Assembly: GCF_004027225.2 (NCBI RefSeq)
Contig: NC_044284.2
Coordinates: 39,728,420 to 39,792,419, forward strand
Origin: Strigops habroptila
Lineage: Eukaryota; Chordata; Aves; Psittaciformes; Psittacidae
Length of the DNA stretch: 64,000 nt
Direction: 5' to 3'
This document shows, piece after piece, positions 36,166 through 48,679 of this stretch (position 1 is the first letter of the stretch; each line of letters begins with the position of its first letter). The position numbers were made by a program, and so were the translations under genes. The notes beneath the pieces were generated by a model. It saw only the letters and a program-made list of their open reading frames with translations. It was not told where the DNA came from and did not search any database.

Positions 36166-39100
36166 ATTGCATTGTTTAAAGAAATGGGATCTGAAATGAC
36201 CTATGGTTCATGTTAAGTAGTATTGCAAAGATGAATACTCTAAATCTCAAAACCCATTTTAGAAATTTGTAGATGAGCTTGTTTTTTCTTTGGGAACTGA
36301 TCTCACTGGATACCTACATTATTTTTAATGTATACTTTCTCAAGTCATGCAGCATTTTTTCCTGCATGACACCTGCATTAGCATATGAAACTCGAAACAG
36401 TACTTGTTTTTAGGATTACTGTTTTCATATCTCATTTCATCTTACTGAATCTGCTGTAATTTAGCTCCACTTGTTCACACTGTTCGTTCTTTTATGTCCT
36501 TAAAACCCCACAGGAATGAGCTTTGAGTCTACAACATATCATCTCAATTTTCCGTTCTTTTTTATTTCCTCCCCAAAGGGGATAATATGTATGCGTGGTT
36601 CTAGCATTTTACATCTGTGGCCACCGTAGTAATGTTCTTCAGATTATATATTACTTATTATAGAAACAGGTAAAGTACCAGTGTAACTGTCAAATGCTGT
36701 CATCACATGATTCAATTTCTATATAACTCTTTCCATATAAAACTGTGGTAGCAGAATAGCTGTCTTCATAGAGTTTGGTTTGTTTGGGTTTTTTTTAAAA
36801 GCATTGGCAATGTTTCAGTTTGCTATTTTAATTATCTATGTGACATGTAAAGCTGATAATAATGGAAAATTTCTCATTTTGAAACCTGTGAGATCAGAAT
36901 GAGAGGCAAGAATGAAATATTTTTCCAGCTGGCTGCAAGCATGTAAAAAAAGTCCTTGTTTTTTTTCACAAAGCCAAGATTCTTACATATATGCTATAAA
37001 CCGAAAGATAACAAAAAAGAAAATATTTAGCACTGTTGTATGCTTGACCATAACATTAACAAAACCTTAAATTCCTGCACTTCTATAAAATTCTACTCAC
37101 AAAACCAGAAGTCTGAAGCATATCCACCCAACATAATAATTGTAAAAAAACCCCAATACAGATTAGAGTATGCTGAATATCATCCAAGGCCATGTAATTC
37201 AGATGCAACTTTTAGAGCTAGTTACACATGCTTATTTTAAAATAATAAGAGGATCATAGCAAAATAAAGCCGCCTACTGTGGAAGGACATGGTTGGTATC
37301 TCAAGGATAACATGAGGTTTAGATTTCCTTTATAGAAGAGAAGCCTGAATGATTTAAAGGAATGTGAGATGCATAAGTGTAAAATTAGTATTCCTCCATG
37401 AATGCTTCTCTCTCAACCGTTCAATTTGCACAAGCAAATAATACTATATAACCACCAAACATTATCAGATTTGTTTAAAAACTTTTTGCACTTCTTTGAA
37501 GCTATACATAATAGATCAGCAGAATATCAGTGCAGTTATTAACATATGGGTTTTCAGGCTACTTGGAATGCAAAATATCTATGTAAATATACCCTGTGGC
37601 TGCAGTTGCTGTGAAAAAAGAAGAAATCATAAGGAAGGTAAGAAACTTCCCTCTGATGATTTCTCATTAAATGTTTCACATAATTCTCCCATCTCATTAT
37701 CCTCTTTGTTCCACTAGCACTTAAGGATGCAATATGCTGACTTAGTAGTATGTTCCACAGATTCTCATGGTACTCTTTTTCTGCTTTTTTGCTTACATGT
37801 CATTGCCTGGTTTTCTTTAATCCCAGAGCTTCCAGTGTCATTCAGCAACATCTCTAAGCGTGACAAAAATTCTGTAGCATTATAAAGTACAAGAATTCAC
37901 AGCATAACAAGTATGTAGACCACTGTGCAGACCAAATCAAAGTCTCTACCATATACTCGTTGTTCTGGTGCCCTCTGCTGAAATAACCGTTGATTTGGCT
38001 TCTGAATCCCGCCCCCCACGGGAGAGCGTTGAGAGGGCCTCTGCGAAGTGCCGTAGGCTGTCACCTCTTTATCTTACACTTTAATTCCTTGATTTATTTC
38101 CTTTTCTAGTCTATCTCAACAAAAAGCAGAAGTATGACCCTTTGTTTGCTTCCCTTCTTCCAGTCCTACTTATGTTGAAATCTGTTCTTTTATTTTCCTC
38201 CATAACATTGTTGTATCACATTTTACAACAACCATTTATTGAGCTTAGAAAAGTAACATATGAGTTGAGTTGATAAAGAATCAAGAAAAATACATAAGAA
38301 TGTGTATACACACGGGACTTCTGTGTGTAAATATAAAACCAAGCATCACCTAAATTAGCAATGTAATTTTTGTTCCTTTCTGGCAGATTTTCTCATGTAC
38401 TGTAAAACTAGGAGAAAGTAAAAGACATGTAGGGTGATACAGTCAGCACGGGTTTTCTACTGCAAGTCAGTACCTTTGTTTAGCTGCATGTAAACCACAG
38501 CCTTACTTTCACTTTGCAGAGGAAGCTAAATTGTGGAGGTTAAGTAACTTTTCAGGTTCACATAGCAAGCAGTGGCAAGATGAGGAATAAACCCCAGGGT
38601 CTGGTCTCTCTTTCCAACCATTAGACCTTATGCACCCTCCACACTTGTGCAAGTTACAGTAATTACATTATGACTAAACTTCTAGCTGAGTGATTTCTCT
38701 AATCAAATTTCCCAGGTAGAACACTCTTACTCTAAGTGAAGGGTGGGACTGTCTTACCTCTCTGTAGTCGGCATCACATTTCTGACGTAAATGAAAACAT
38801 GCTGATGATTTCCTAGAGTTATCCTTGCTTGGCATCACACATAAAGACTCAAAGTTTTGTACTGTTTTGGTTTGAGAACACCTGGATCTTGCACTTGTAA
38901 TTAAAATTATAGTTACACATTTATAGACCACAGGAGTCCTTCTGAATGAAGTTTCCAAATGGTTCTCAACTGCTGAATTGTGTCTTAATTCACAAAATTG
39001 TTATAATGCTTTTTATCATTCAAGCTATCTTATTCCCTTCTATTGCTTCTCTGGATGAATATTTTAGTAAAATTAACGTAAATCCTCTTTTATTAGTAAT

Positions 39101-40776
39101 TCCTCATAGGTATTTATATTTCTGTTATTACGATATCTCAAGGGTATGAGTTATTAATGTTCTAAAGAGTAGCTGCATTGCAAAATGAATCATGCAAAAG
39201 TAACAAGGAAATTAAGCCCTGAATTTGTAAATCTGCAACACATAAAAGGATCATACCAAATCTCATTAAAGTATAGCACTAGTATGTAAGAGTAACCAAT
39301 AATAGTTTGATTTGTACGAGAAGAATGTTGGTAATTTTTTTAAATCTCAGTAGACAGAATCTCACTTTTAATTAATATTTATTTGTATGGTTATACACTA
39401 TCGCATTAAAATATCAAAATACTTTATAGTTGTTCATTAGGAACCCAGGACTAAATTCCATTCCGTCTCAGTTATGTGACTGTGGGTAGTGTATATCTCA
39501 AATTATTCTCTCTGAAATAGAATAATACTGGGTTTTGAGGCAGCTAAAGGTGAAAGAATTTGGAAATTCAGTCTGTAGCTGTAACTTCACACAAAGGCCA
39601 CATTTTCACATTAAAAACTCTAGAAACAACATTTTCTGTGTTTTCTCCCACTTAATACTGCTGACACTAAGCTATTGCTTCAGTTGCAACCATCATCAGA
39701 TTTTTGTGCATTTGCTCTGTACAGAAAAAACTCATTTCTGTACTATTGAACCACCAAATACGGGAAACTGACAACCAGATTATAAAATAGATTATCTATA
39801 TTTTGTTCTTGATTGTGAACAGTGTGTTTATTTAAGGCTGTGTCACTGTTAATTAGAATATTTGAAATGTGCTGAACATTTTTAATACATCAGACTTGAC
39901 TTCTCCACAGTTTGTATCTAGAAGGTCTCAGTAAGTATTCAAAAAGTGAAATGCTTCCCATGAAGTTCAAGTATTGATTAGTTAGCAGTTGAAGGGCATT
40001 TGACTCCATTTTACCTCTAGCATACAATGTTTGGCACCAGCCCTATGATTTTAAGAGTACCAATCCTCCCTAGGGAAAAGTCAGTGCATGAGCTAGGGAA
40101 AACTCACTGCATGATTCTTAAGTATTTCCTTCCAATGCTATTAGTTCTAAAGCTGTAAGAAGTCACTCACTTTTCTGGGTTTTAAAGCTTACTCCAGCAG
40201 CAAGATCAATATATTAGGCTAGTGTGCTCAAACATACTGCAAAGACGTGAGGCAAGGTCCTCCCCCCACCTTAGTGCCTAAGCTGTTCTCAGTTATATAC
40301 TTTCCTCCTATTATTTATGGGGATAGGCTTAATTACCACCTAAAAAGGAATTCTACTTCAAGCCTGTTTTCAGGCCTCCCCAGATAAACCCAATAGTTCC
40401 ATGGTTTCTGATAAAGATGGGTCTCTGGTAGTGGCAGAAGGATGGGTTGTGGGAGATGCCTGTTCAGAGAACAAGCTGGATGACCTTGGCTTTCCATTGT
40501 CCTTCAGAGAAGATTAAATGGAATTCCCTCTGTCAAGACAAATATTTATGTGTGAGCTCTGTAGAGGTCAGGTCGTGGAAATTAATGCACATGGGCTTAT
40601 TGCTCCAATTAAGTGTGCAACTGGGTTCCTTTATCACCATCTGTCCAGCAATATTATGCTTCAGCTCCCTGCAGTGGATAATGCAGAAGAGGCTTGGCAT
40701 TGATTTTTATTTTTTCCTTGGTGGATTTTAAAAGAACTATTTTTTTTCCCCAGTGTATGGATGCTCTACATCTTCA
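36166..40776. other. Intergenic, mostly unique AT-rich sequence
   Basis: I see no exon or known repeat over most of this stretch. Exceptions are the CTCF-like motif and small GC/CpG patch near 37.97-38.05 kb, described separately. A 61-codon frame at 40,518-40,703 is noted among the rejected items. Confidence 0.5.
37968..37981 (-). promoter_or_regulatory. CTCF-type motif
   Basis: On the minus strand TCAGCAGAGGGCAC fits the CTCF core CCASYAGRKGGCRS at 13 of 14 positions, the first base being the exception. It lies midway between the two CpG-island promoters. A small CpG-containing patch follows at 38,008-38,055. An insulator or loop-anchor role is inferred from motif and place only. Confidence 0.5.
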
Positions 40777-40842
40777 GGATTTTTATCACACCTCAGGATA
40801 TTAAGGATAGGATTTTTATCACACCTCAGGATATTAAGGATA
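40777..40842 (+). repeat. Perfect 33-bp tandem duplication
   Basis: A 33-bp unit beginning 'ggatttttatcacacctc' is present twice, head to tail and identical (40,777-40,809 and 40,810-40,842). It is probably a recent slippage event. Confidence 0.93.
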
Positions 40843-41039
40843 TGAGGATTTAAGTATACTAGAAAAAGAAAGTCTCATTAAGTGTTTTAACATGAGAGTT
40901 AATTTGAGCAGCAAAAACGTATTTCCATTATCAAACATATGGGCTGGTAGGTATATTCACTTTTCTTGTACACATACAGACTGCTTTCTTAGAGTATTTT
41001 TCTAGGCTGTACATTCATATGTCTTTGACTTTTGAGATG

Positions 41040-43000
41040 TCCAACTGAACTTCTTTCAGTCATTGAGTATGACTCCAGGTCAAATTGCCCAGTTCTTTAC
41101 GTTCTCCACAAAGATCTCTCTAATTGAGAGGAGGTGCCCAAAACTGAGAGCTCTTCTTCACCGAAAGCTTTTTTGAGCTCAGTGGAGCGGAAGAATTACT
41201 TTGCTGCTCTTGTGTTTGACAGTCATCTTCTATGTTTCAGTGAAGCAGCCACATTTTTTTGCAATGCCAAATCACTGTTGACTCATTTTCTATTTGTGAA
41301 CTGCTATGAACCAAGACTTCTGTAAAGTAACTGCCAGTTTGTCTCCAGCTTACATTTTTGCAGTCATTCCCAGCTATACATACATATTTGCCTTGCTGAC
41401 ATACATCCTATTTACTTAAGATCTTTGTTCCGAGTCCTCATGATTTGTTCTGTCTGTTCTAATTACATCTTCCAAAATGCTTGCAGCTCTAATCTGAACA
41501 AGATAACCTCCACAAATATGATACAAATATTCTCTATCCTATTGCATCATAGAAGTAGTTCAGGACTTGGAATGTGTAAGCATCTGGAGATCTCGCTTGC
41601 TACGGACTTCTTTTGTTGTGAATCACTAGACATCGCTTCTGAGAGCCATTCTCTAATCAGTTCACTTAAGTTTCGTGTAGCCAGTGCTCTTCTAGCTGCC
41701 TTATGAGAGATGAGACATCATCAGAAGCCTTGCTTAAGTCAAGATTCAATTATTTGTTTTTGAGATGTTGGTTATTATTAATCTTATCATCCAAGGGTTT
41801 AATTTGCTTAATAATTTGTTCCAGTATTCTGCCAGTAAAGCTGACTGGCCTCTGATTACCATCCTTTTCTTTCTTCATCAAGGTAGGCACCGTTTCCTCT
41901 TTCCTGATGTCATGGAACCTCAGCTATCTTTTCTGAGTTCTTGATGGTAATTGCTAATAGTTTTGAGATTGCTTAGCCATTTCACTAAATATGTTGGCTG
42001 AAACTTACTTGGCATGTGACTTCTGTAACGATCATACTTGAATAGATTCTTTCCTTAAATCACTTGGTTTATGTGTGTCTGATTACAGCTGACATTTTGG
42101 AGAGGAACAAACGGAAAGAAAAACCAAAACACGAACCAGCCAAGAGTTTTGGTCTTCCTTATATGATTTGATAATAGTTCCCTCACCCACCTGAGAGCAA
42201 GTCAGTTCTTCCCTGGTAATCTTTCACATAAGCTTTTTGTTGTTATGCTCTATGACTCTCTGATAATTTTAGCTCATTTTGTACATTAACCTTTCTGGCT
42301 TTCCCCTACATATTACAACAATCACTTTGTTGTCAGTTTTAGTAATTTAACCTAGATTCTGCTTTTTCCAGAAGGTGCAAGCCATTGAACTGGTTTAGCA
42401 GACTCCCTTCTTTCTTTCTCATTGCACTGTCTGTTCGAGGCCTTTGTGTTGATGTTATAGGAAATGGCAAACTTTCCAGAGTGTACTTTTCCTTGGATTT
42501 GCTGCAGTGGGATTTGGCATTCCGACTGAGTTTACTGAAACTTATTTTCTTCAAGTCTGTTGGCTTGATTTTCCTTCCTTCCCGCTTGAAGAGTCATTAA
42601 GTTACTTAATGACCACTGTCACCCATACTGTCTCCCAAATTCTTTTTGGAGCAAAATTACTGCTCTTTCAAGTCTCATTATCACCAGTTCCTGTGCTTTG
42701 GATGATTTAATTCAAACTAAAGTACCACGCACTTGATCTTTTTCACTCGTGGGTTGTGAATGGGCCTTTGCTGTTCATATTTGCCATTATCCACATATTA
42801 TCTGTACCTTATGTTCCTACCTAGGCTTCCTGAACAAACTCTACATTTCCATAACAATAACCAGTTATGACAATTTATTCATAATTTTGGTTATCAATAC
42901 AATGACTTTCAGTTCCTCCTGTTTATTACCCATATTCTTACATAAGCTTGCAGCATCTGAGTGCAATGCCAGGGAAACTTTTTTCTTATTATTCCTCTAT
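41040..43000 (-). mobile_element. Ancient CR1/L3-type LINE relic, antisense
   Basis: Scattered matches across about 2 kb recall the reverse-transcriptase region of old amniote CR1/L3 elements read in antisense. Examples are 'agaagccttgcttaagtc', 'aataatttgttccagtat', 'gccagtaaagctgactgg' and 'ttttagctcattttgtac'. No open frame survives. Boundaries are approximate, and more than one insertion may be involved. Confidence 0.55.
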
Positions 43001-44149
43001 TGTAATGTTCAGTAAAATCATTCCCCTCCTCCCATTGAATTTTATTTCTTTCCCCACGTTTTTGTGGTTTATGTGAACCCTGTGGTGTGATAAGAATAAT
43101 CTGAAGATAATTTGGTTTACACCAGCCACAGATAACTAGGGAAGATACGTAAAAGTAACACCAGCAAAGCAAGGGGGGAGGGGACACGACTGGTGTAGCA
43201 TACAACTGGGCAAACAGTCATGCTTTTCTTTTCTCTGGGAAATGCTCTCCTTTGTCTGCTCGCCTTGCCAGCCTTGAGACTGGTTTGTTACAGCATTACA
43301 ATGCAAAAAGACCACGTAAGAAATAAACCATCTCTCTCTCTGTGTATTCAGAATTTGCTTTTCGTAACAGCATACAAACGAGCATTAAGGAGAATTAAAG
43401 ACTTGGACGCATCAACCTTCAGTGGCTGTGCTTTTACAGTGCATTGGAAAGATCTCCAAAATGAGACTTCCGTGTTATTGCTGCTACCAGTAATTGTGCT
43501 TCAACCTTACCCCGAGGTTTCCGAGCAGCGTGCCTTCTGCAGCAGGCAGCGATGACGGGAGAGGGAGGCTAGAAGCACTGCGGCCAGCGCCTTGCCTTTC
43601 CACACCTGCGTCATGCAGGCAAGGGCTGTGGGAGCAGACCCGCTATCCTGCTGTTGCCGTGAGGAGCACGGCATTCCCAGCTCTCGACCCCACTGACAGA
43701 ACAAGAACGTAGAAACAGCGCCCACACGGGGAATCCAGCTATCCCAGGGAGACCGGACACAGCCTTTCACACAACAAAGTTATTTTGTTTAAGGCTGTGG
43801 TCTGACATTCCTTAAGGTTTTGCTGATCCACATCTGAAATGAACAGAGACAAGCCATATAAATTTTGTGGTTAATTTAAATGTAATTTGTTTTACACACA
43901 AGACAAAAAAAGAAAGACCAACAGGACAACCTTTAATTATTTAAACACTTTTTAAACATAAACAATGTTGATAAGTATTTAAACATACACATATATTTAC
44001 TATTTAAATATTAAATATTTGTTTAACTGTACCAAAACACTGTTGATAACCCAACAGAAGCTACTGCTTAGTGAGGCTGGGTTACGAGAAGAAAAGGCAA
44101 AACGTTTTTTAAGAGTGCCATGATTTGTAGGTCACTTCCATTGTTCTTT
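43001..44149. other. Upstream flank of second CpG island
   Basis: A moderately GC-rich, CpG-containing patch lies at 43,500-43,720 with an inverted CCTGC-GTCAT-GCAGG step near 43,610. An AT-rich stretch follows at 43,870-44,030. The patch may be an upstream promoter element. No gene is recognisable. Confidence 0.35.
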
Positions 44150-44536
44150 AGTGCGGTCAAGAAGTTTGACGCGTTTAGGCGCCAGCCTTTCTGCGAGCCC
44201 GATCGCCCGTACAGGGCAGAATTTCCCGAAGACGGCACTCGCACGGGGCCACGCTGAAATTAGGACCGACTTCGAGCCTCGTCGGTAAAGCCGAGCTCCC
44301 TCAGAACGCCCGCGGTCCCGGCGCAGGCCGGCCGCCGGGGCAGCCCAGCGCGGGGCGGCTCGCACAGCGCGTTCTTCTCGGCCCCCAGAACCCGCCATCC
44401 CGCACAGCCGAGCCCGCCCCACAGCGGACCCGAGGGGGGCGGCGGGGGCGGGTAACGGCCGGTCGCGCCCCGCGCTCCACCCGGCCGCCCTTGGTGCCGG
44501 CGCTCGCGCCGTGTCAGTGGTGGGAGGGGAGAGGTG

Positions 44537-44547
44537 CGCGCACGCGC
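44537..44547. promoter_or_regulatory. NRF1-like motif
   Basis: CGCGCACGCGC fits the palindromic NRF1 consensus YGCGCAYGCGCR in its core. It sits about 200 bases upstream of the predicted exon 1 donor of the plus-strand gene, as is common for housekeeping CpG promoters. Confidence 0.5.
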
Positions 44548-44559
44548 CCCCGCCCGCTC

Positions 44560-44738
44560 CGCCATCCACCCGCTGCCGGAATGTGGACGGCGCTGGCCCG
44601 GCCGTGAGGCGGCTGCGCGGCCCGCCGAGCCGTTCTCGCCCGGCTTCCACCTCCCCTGCGCAGAGAACTGGCAGTCGAGCCAGGCGGCGGCCGGGCTAGA
44701 GGCGGCGGCAGAGCGGGAGGAAGGCTCGGCTGCCACCG
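44560..44738 (+). other. Predicted non-coding exon 1 of the plus-strand gene
   Basis: The 3' end is set by the donor CACCG|GTGAGCG. The start is unknown and given only roughly. The one ATG seen (44,581) opens a 9-codon frame ending at TGA, so this exon is probably 5' UTR. A longer form could end at the second donor at 45,037. If the gene is RABGAP1L, which encodes a TBC-domain Rab GTPase-activating protein, its coding sequence would begin beyond the window. Confidence 0.4.
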
Positions 44739-46077
44739 GTGAGCGGGGGGGACGCTGCCTCGGGCCTCCTTCGCTAGGGCGAGGCGAGGGGGTGGGGGTC
44801 TCGTGAGGGGTGGTGGCGGGAAGCGTCGTCGGTCCCTCAGGAGAACCGGCGGGGGGAGGAGGGCGCCTGCCCGCCCCGCGTCACGGGGTGACAGTGCCCA
44901 GTGACCTGAGGTGGCTTCCTCCTTCAGCGGGCCCTGATGGCACGGCCGCCGCCTCCGGGCCGGCTGCGCGGAGCCGGGAGCCGCCGGCTGCCGGCCCCGG
45001 CCCCGCTCACGGCGGCGGAGGAAGGAGGAGGCACGAGGTGCGTGGCTGTTCGGGGGATGGTGCCGCTTCTTCGTGTTTTCTTGGGTTTGTATTGGGGGGC
45101 TGATGTTCCCTGTGCGCGGCTGGGCGCTGGAGTAGTGCCGTTCGGGAGGAGGGGAGCTGGAGGAAAGTGGAGGATTTAAAAAATAAAGTTGTTTTCGCGG
45201 CGAGGGAAGGGAGAGCGTTGTGGAAGTGTCTACCTTCCTCCTCCTCCTTAGGAAAAGTGAAGTCACTTCCCAGGAGCCAAAACTAGCAAACTACTCTCCT
45301 AAGTCTGTTTCATCTGCACGGCTCAAATGCATCTACATCTTGTTGTTGTGTCATTTCTTTCTTTTTTTTTTTTTCTTTAAACCCACTTTCACAGTTAGGC
45401 CCTTCCTAACCTTGACCTGATACAAAAATCCTTGTCTTTAGATAGAGTACTTCAAAATCTGCTGAAACTATCTGAAGTGGGTATGGCACTCTGAATAAAA
45501 TGGACCTGGCAGCTCTGCTCATTTTAAGTTTCTGAAGTGTGGCATGTACTTTGCTCTTGCTGACACTTTCAAAGCTGTGTTATTAAAATAGTTTTTCATA
45601 GTATTGTAAATTAGCTGAACACATTTCATAGCTGTATTTATCTGTTCTTATTTGAGAGGAAAGAAAAAAGATTTAACGTGTCAGTTTTTCTTTAAAACAT
45701 AAACAAATCTAGCAACAAGTAAGAAGTAGTTTGCTTAGCTAAGTGTTGCTTTTCCCTTTTATTGTTAAGCTGTAGCCGCACAACCATGTTGGTGACTTTT
45801 CAACTTTGCAGAAAGGGAACTGTCCTTTCTGTTTGCAAAGAGATTTTGGTGATTTTACAGGCAATAGCTTCATATCCCTTTAAATTCAAGAAAGGTACTC
45901 TGACTTTATTTGATCAAATCTCTGATACAGGCCAAAATCCTGAGTGCCTGTCAAACTGGCTCAAGCTCCAGATCTTGTGAAGGTTACTGGGGGCATAAGA
46001 TTAGTCCTGCAAGTTATGCTTGTGTCTAGGTTTTAGGTAGGATAATAGCCAGTAGCATTTATGTGGGTTAGATGGTA

Positions 46078-46128
46078 TTAATGATACCATTATTAATTAA
46101 TACTGTAATTAATTAATACCATAATTAA
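46078..46128. repeat. AT-rich inverted and direct repeat
   Basis: Arms TGGTATTAAT and ATTAATACCA enclose two copies of TAATTAATTAATAC-type sequence. It is a potential cruciform and otherwise featureless. Confidence 0.6.
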
Positions 46129-46226
46129 GAGGTTAGTTTGCAGTTTAAACTTGAAGAGACTACAAATATAGTTACATACAGCAAGCACAAATTGTCTCCA
46201 GAGTTGAAAGAGTGGAAGCTGAATTG

Positions 46227-46252
46227 GAGTACTTCCATTATTGGAAGTACTC
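46227..46252. repeat. Perfect 11-bp hairpin
   Basis: GAGTACTTCCA and TGGAAGTACTC are exact reverse complements around a TTAT loop. No surrounding RNA-gene features are visible. The stem is too short for a microRNA precursor. Confidence 0.85.
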
Positions 46253-46578
46253 TGTAGTGTTTTCTTTAAGATGGTTACAGTGAAATGTATTGCTTGGTTA
46301 AAAATAGCATTCAGTCCTTTAAGAATTGTTTCACAGATTAAGATTTGGTAATATCAATAAGGGGATTGCAAAAAGATTGAGGGCATAATGTGGTTTTCTG
46401 TGGAAACCAGGTTCCTGGTGCATACTCCCTAACGTTTGAAGACAATCTGAGTTGTGGCTGCTCCTTCCCTTCTGTTGTCAATGGGACTTCCACAGCCAGG
46501 AACTAAGTAAAGAACTTATCTGGTCAAAAAGTAGTACTTTTTTTTCCCTGTTGTTTCTTTTTTCTTTTTTTCCCCTCT

Positions 46579-46603
46579 CCCCCCCCCCCCCCCCCCCCCC
46601 CCC
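46579..46603 (+). repeat. poly(C) run, 25 nt
   Basis: An uninterrupted run of 25 C follows a T/C-rich stretch. Its length in the assembly may be unreliable. The opposite strand is G25 and can form a quadruplex. Confidence 0.9.
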
Positions 46604-46949
46604 AGTTACTTTTTAGAACAGCTTCCCGAACCAGCTCACTTACCTGGCCATATGGACATTGTCTTAATCCAGAGGAGGAAGAAGTGTGGGAGGAGGGTAG
46701 GGAGGAAGGCTAACAGCAGTTCTGGTACAGTCACATATGTTGTGGTGGGTGATGCATTTATCTGGGTCATGGTTTTATAGTAACTAAGTTAGTACAAGAA
46801 GGCACTGCTGCTAAAAGAAGCTACCCTGTGTTCTTCACTGTCTTACTCCACTTGTGAAGGTAGCAAATCATAGTAACAGTGGGAGGAACTCTTCTTTTTC
46901 TGCTCAGTACTGGCTTACAATGATTATGAAGCTATGGTGTCATTTGTAA

Positions 46950-47158
46950 TGGCTTTAAACTGAAAGAGGACAGATTTATATTAGATATAAGGAAGAAACT
47001 ATGAGAGTGGTGAGGCACTGAACAGGTTGCCCAGAGAATTTGTGGGTGCTCCATCTCTGGAAGTGTTCAGGGCCAGGTTGGATGGGGCTTGGAGCAACCT
47101 GATCTAGTGGTTCTATGATCTTTAAGGTCCCTCCCAATCCAAACTATTCTATGATTCT
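46950..47158 (+). mobile_element. CR1: CR1 LINE 3' fragment
   Basis: 'ggctttaaactgaaagagga', 'aggttgcccagagaattt', 'ggccaggttggatggggc' and 'attctatgattctg' mark a CR1 3' end in plus orientation, about 210 bp. It carries internal deletions relative to other copies. Confidence 0.94.
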
Positions 47159-48679
47159 GTTTACTTCCAGCAACATTAAATGGACTGCTACCTTTTAAGA
47201 GCTATCTCTGTGTCTATTTTTCTTCCATGTGTCTACAGAAGTAGCTGTGGTTTTCTTCTGCATATCCTTTCCTTGTAAACTTTTTGTTGATCCATTAATT
47301 TCAAGGAGCGAGCTGGGCATTGTGAGATAGGGGCTTTTGTAAATTTATTCAGCTCTAATTTTAAAATAATCAGCTGTATATTGTTATCACCTTTGCTGTA
47401 ATTGGAAGGCTATTTCAGACTTGACTGACCTTAGTAATTACACACCTTCTAATTTCCGGTCTAGATTAATTTGTCATTGGATTATACCGTTTTTATGTAC
47501 CCAATGGACTGATATGTTATATTAGCACTTTTGATCTTGGTGTCAAGAGTAGCAGCACTCTTAAACAAATGGATGCAAGAAAGTGTCAAAGTGAAACACT
47601 GAATGTTTGTTTCCTCTTTTGACCACTACCTATACTAATCTTTCCTGTAAACCATGCTCTTGGTTTCTTCCCATGAATTTTAATCTTGACCTTTCTAAGT
47701 GAAAGTTAAAATGCACATTTCGAGTATTAACACTGAACTTCATAGAGGTGTCCTTTTAATGGAGATGAAGATTTCAGGTATATTTTCATAAGATATGTTT
47801 TTTGAAATTCATACCTTTGGCAATTTGTTCCAGCTTCAGTCTTACTCTGTTACACTGGTACAGCTGTCAAAGGAGCCATTACTGTATGCCACATTGCTGA
47901 AGAGAATCTTTCGTCTTTGACAGAGTCCTGGTTCACGAGCAAAGCTGACATATTTGAAAAGATTGCTCTATTTCACCTTTTTCTGTATTCTTAAGTTCAA
48001 AAAGACACAAAACCAATGTGTAGATTATTAGAAAATACCTGGGTGGCTTGTAAGGTGTGTACTTGATTTTGATACCAGAAGTATTCCAAGAGTGGTCTTT
48101 GTGAAGATGAAAAAGTAGTTTGTTGGGTGTGACTGTTTGTAAACAGTGCATCAATAAATAATTAAAAAAAAAAAAGGTTCCCCAAACCTGGTTAGTTAAA
48201 CAGATTACTCTGACAGATGAGTAAGGTCCTTGTGGAAAACCTCTGACGTATTATTTCTTTGGTGGAACATTTCTTACTCTTTGGAAAGAATAGCACAGAC
48301 AAAGATGATTCTACTGATTTTAAGTGGACAGAGGAAAAAATAGTTTTTGCCACTACTGAGTGAGGTGGATTACAGCCCTCTACTTTCCTACTGTCATCAT
48401 CCCTGAAACACGAATCAGGATATCAAAGAACGCATGGGGGTTTTTTTAGATCAAGCAAGCTTAAAAGTGCGAAATCACTTTGATGTTGAAAACCTATGTT
48501 CCATGGCTATGGGAGAAGCACAGTGGTATGAAAGAAGTTCTATGGTCAAGTAGGTAAGAGATGTTTACATTTTTGTGTGCCACATTGGATGCATGCTTCA
48601 TGTACGTACAGGACAACTGACATTTTTAAATATATAATTAGAAGTAATAAACTTGATGCAAAAATTGCTGAATGAAAGT

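Larger units (their letters stand above)
44150..45150. promoter_or_regulatory. CpG island, promoter of a divergent plus-strand gene
   Basis: This 1-kb island has very high GC and CpG, with Sp1-like boxes and an NRF1-like site. Plus-strand donors CCG|GTGAGC (44,738/44,739) and GAG|GTGCGT (45,037/45,038) suggest a gene transcribed rightwards. In mammals RABGAP1L starts on this side of RC3H1 in this orientation, so it is the best candidate, by synteny only. Minus-strand frames of 158-250 codons across the island are GC artefacts. Confidence 0.7.

Noticed and set aside
40518..40703. 61-codon frame starting MEFPLSRQIFMCELCRGQVV
   Set aside because: It has a C-x2-C pair and looks somewhat protein-like, but I recognise no family and see no exon borders. 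Not enough to call a gene or pseudogene; a protein search would decide.
45230..45260. Acceptor-like pyrimidine tract ending CTTAG at 45,251
   Set aside because: A good tract, but no partner donor or reading frame follows. It may be chance in CT-rich sequence.
44132..45266. Minus-strand open frames of 158-250 codons across the second CpG island
   Set aside because: The Ala/Arg/Pro/Gly-rich composition follows from GC-rich DNA lacking stop codons. Frames overlap on both strands and no family is recognisable.
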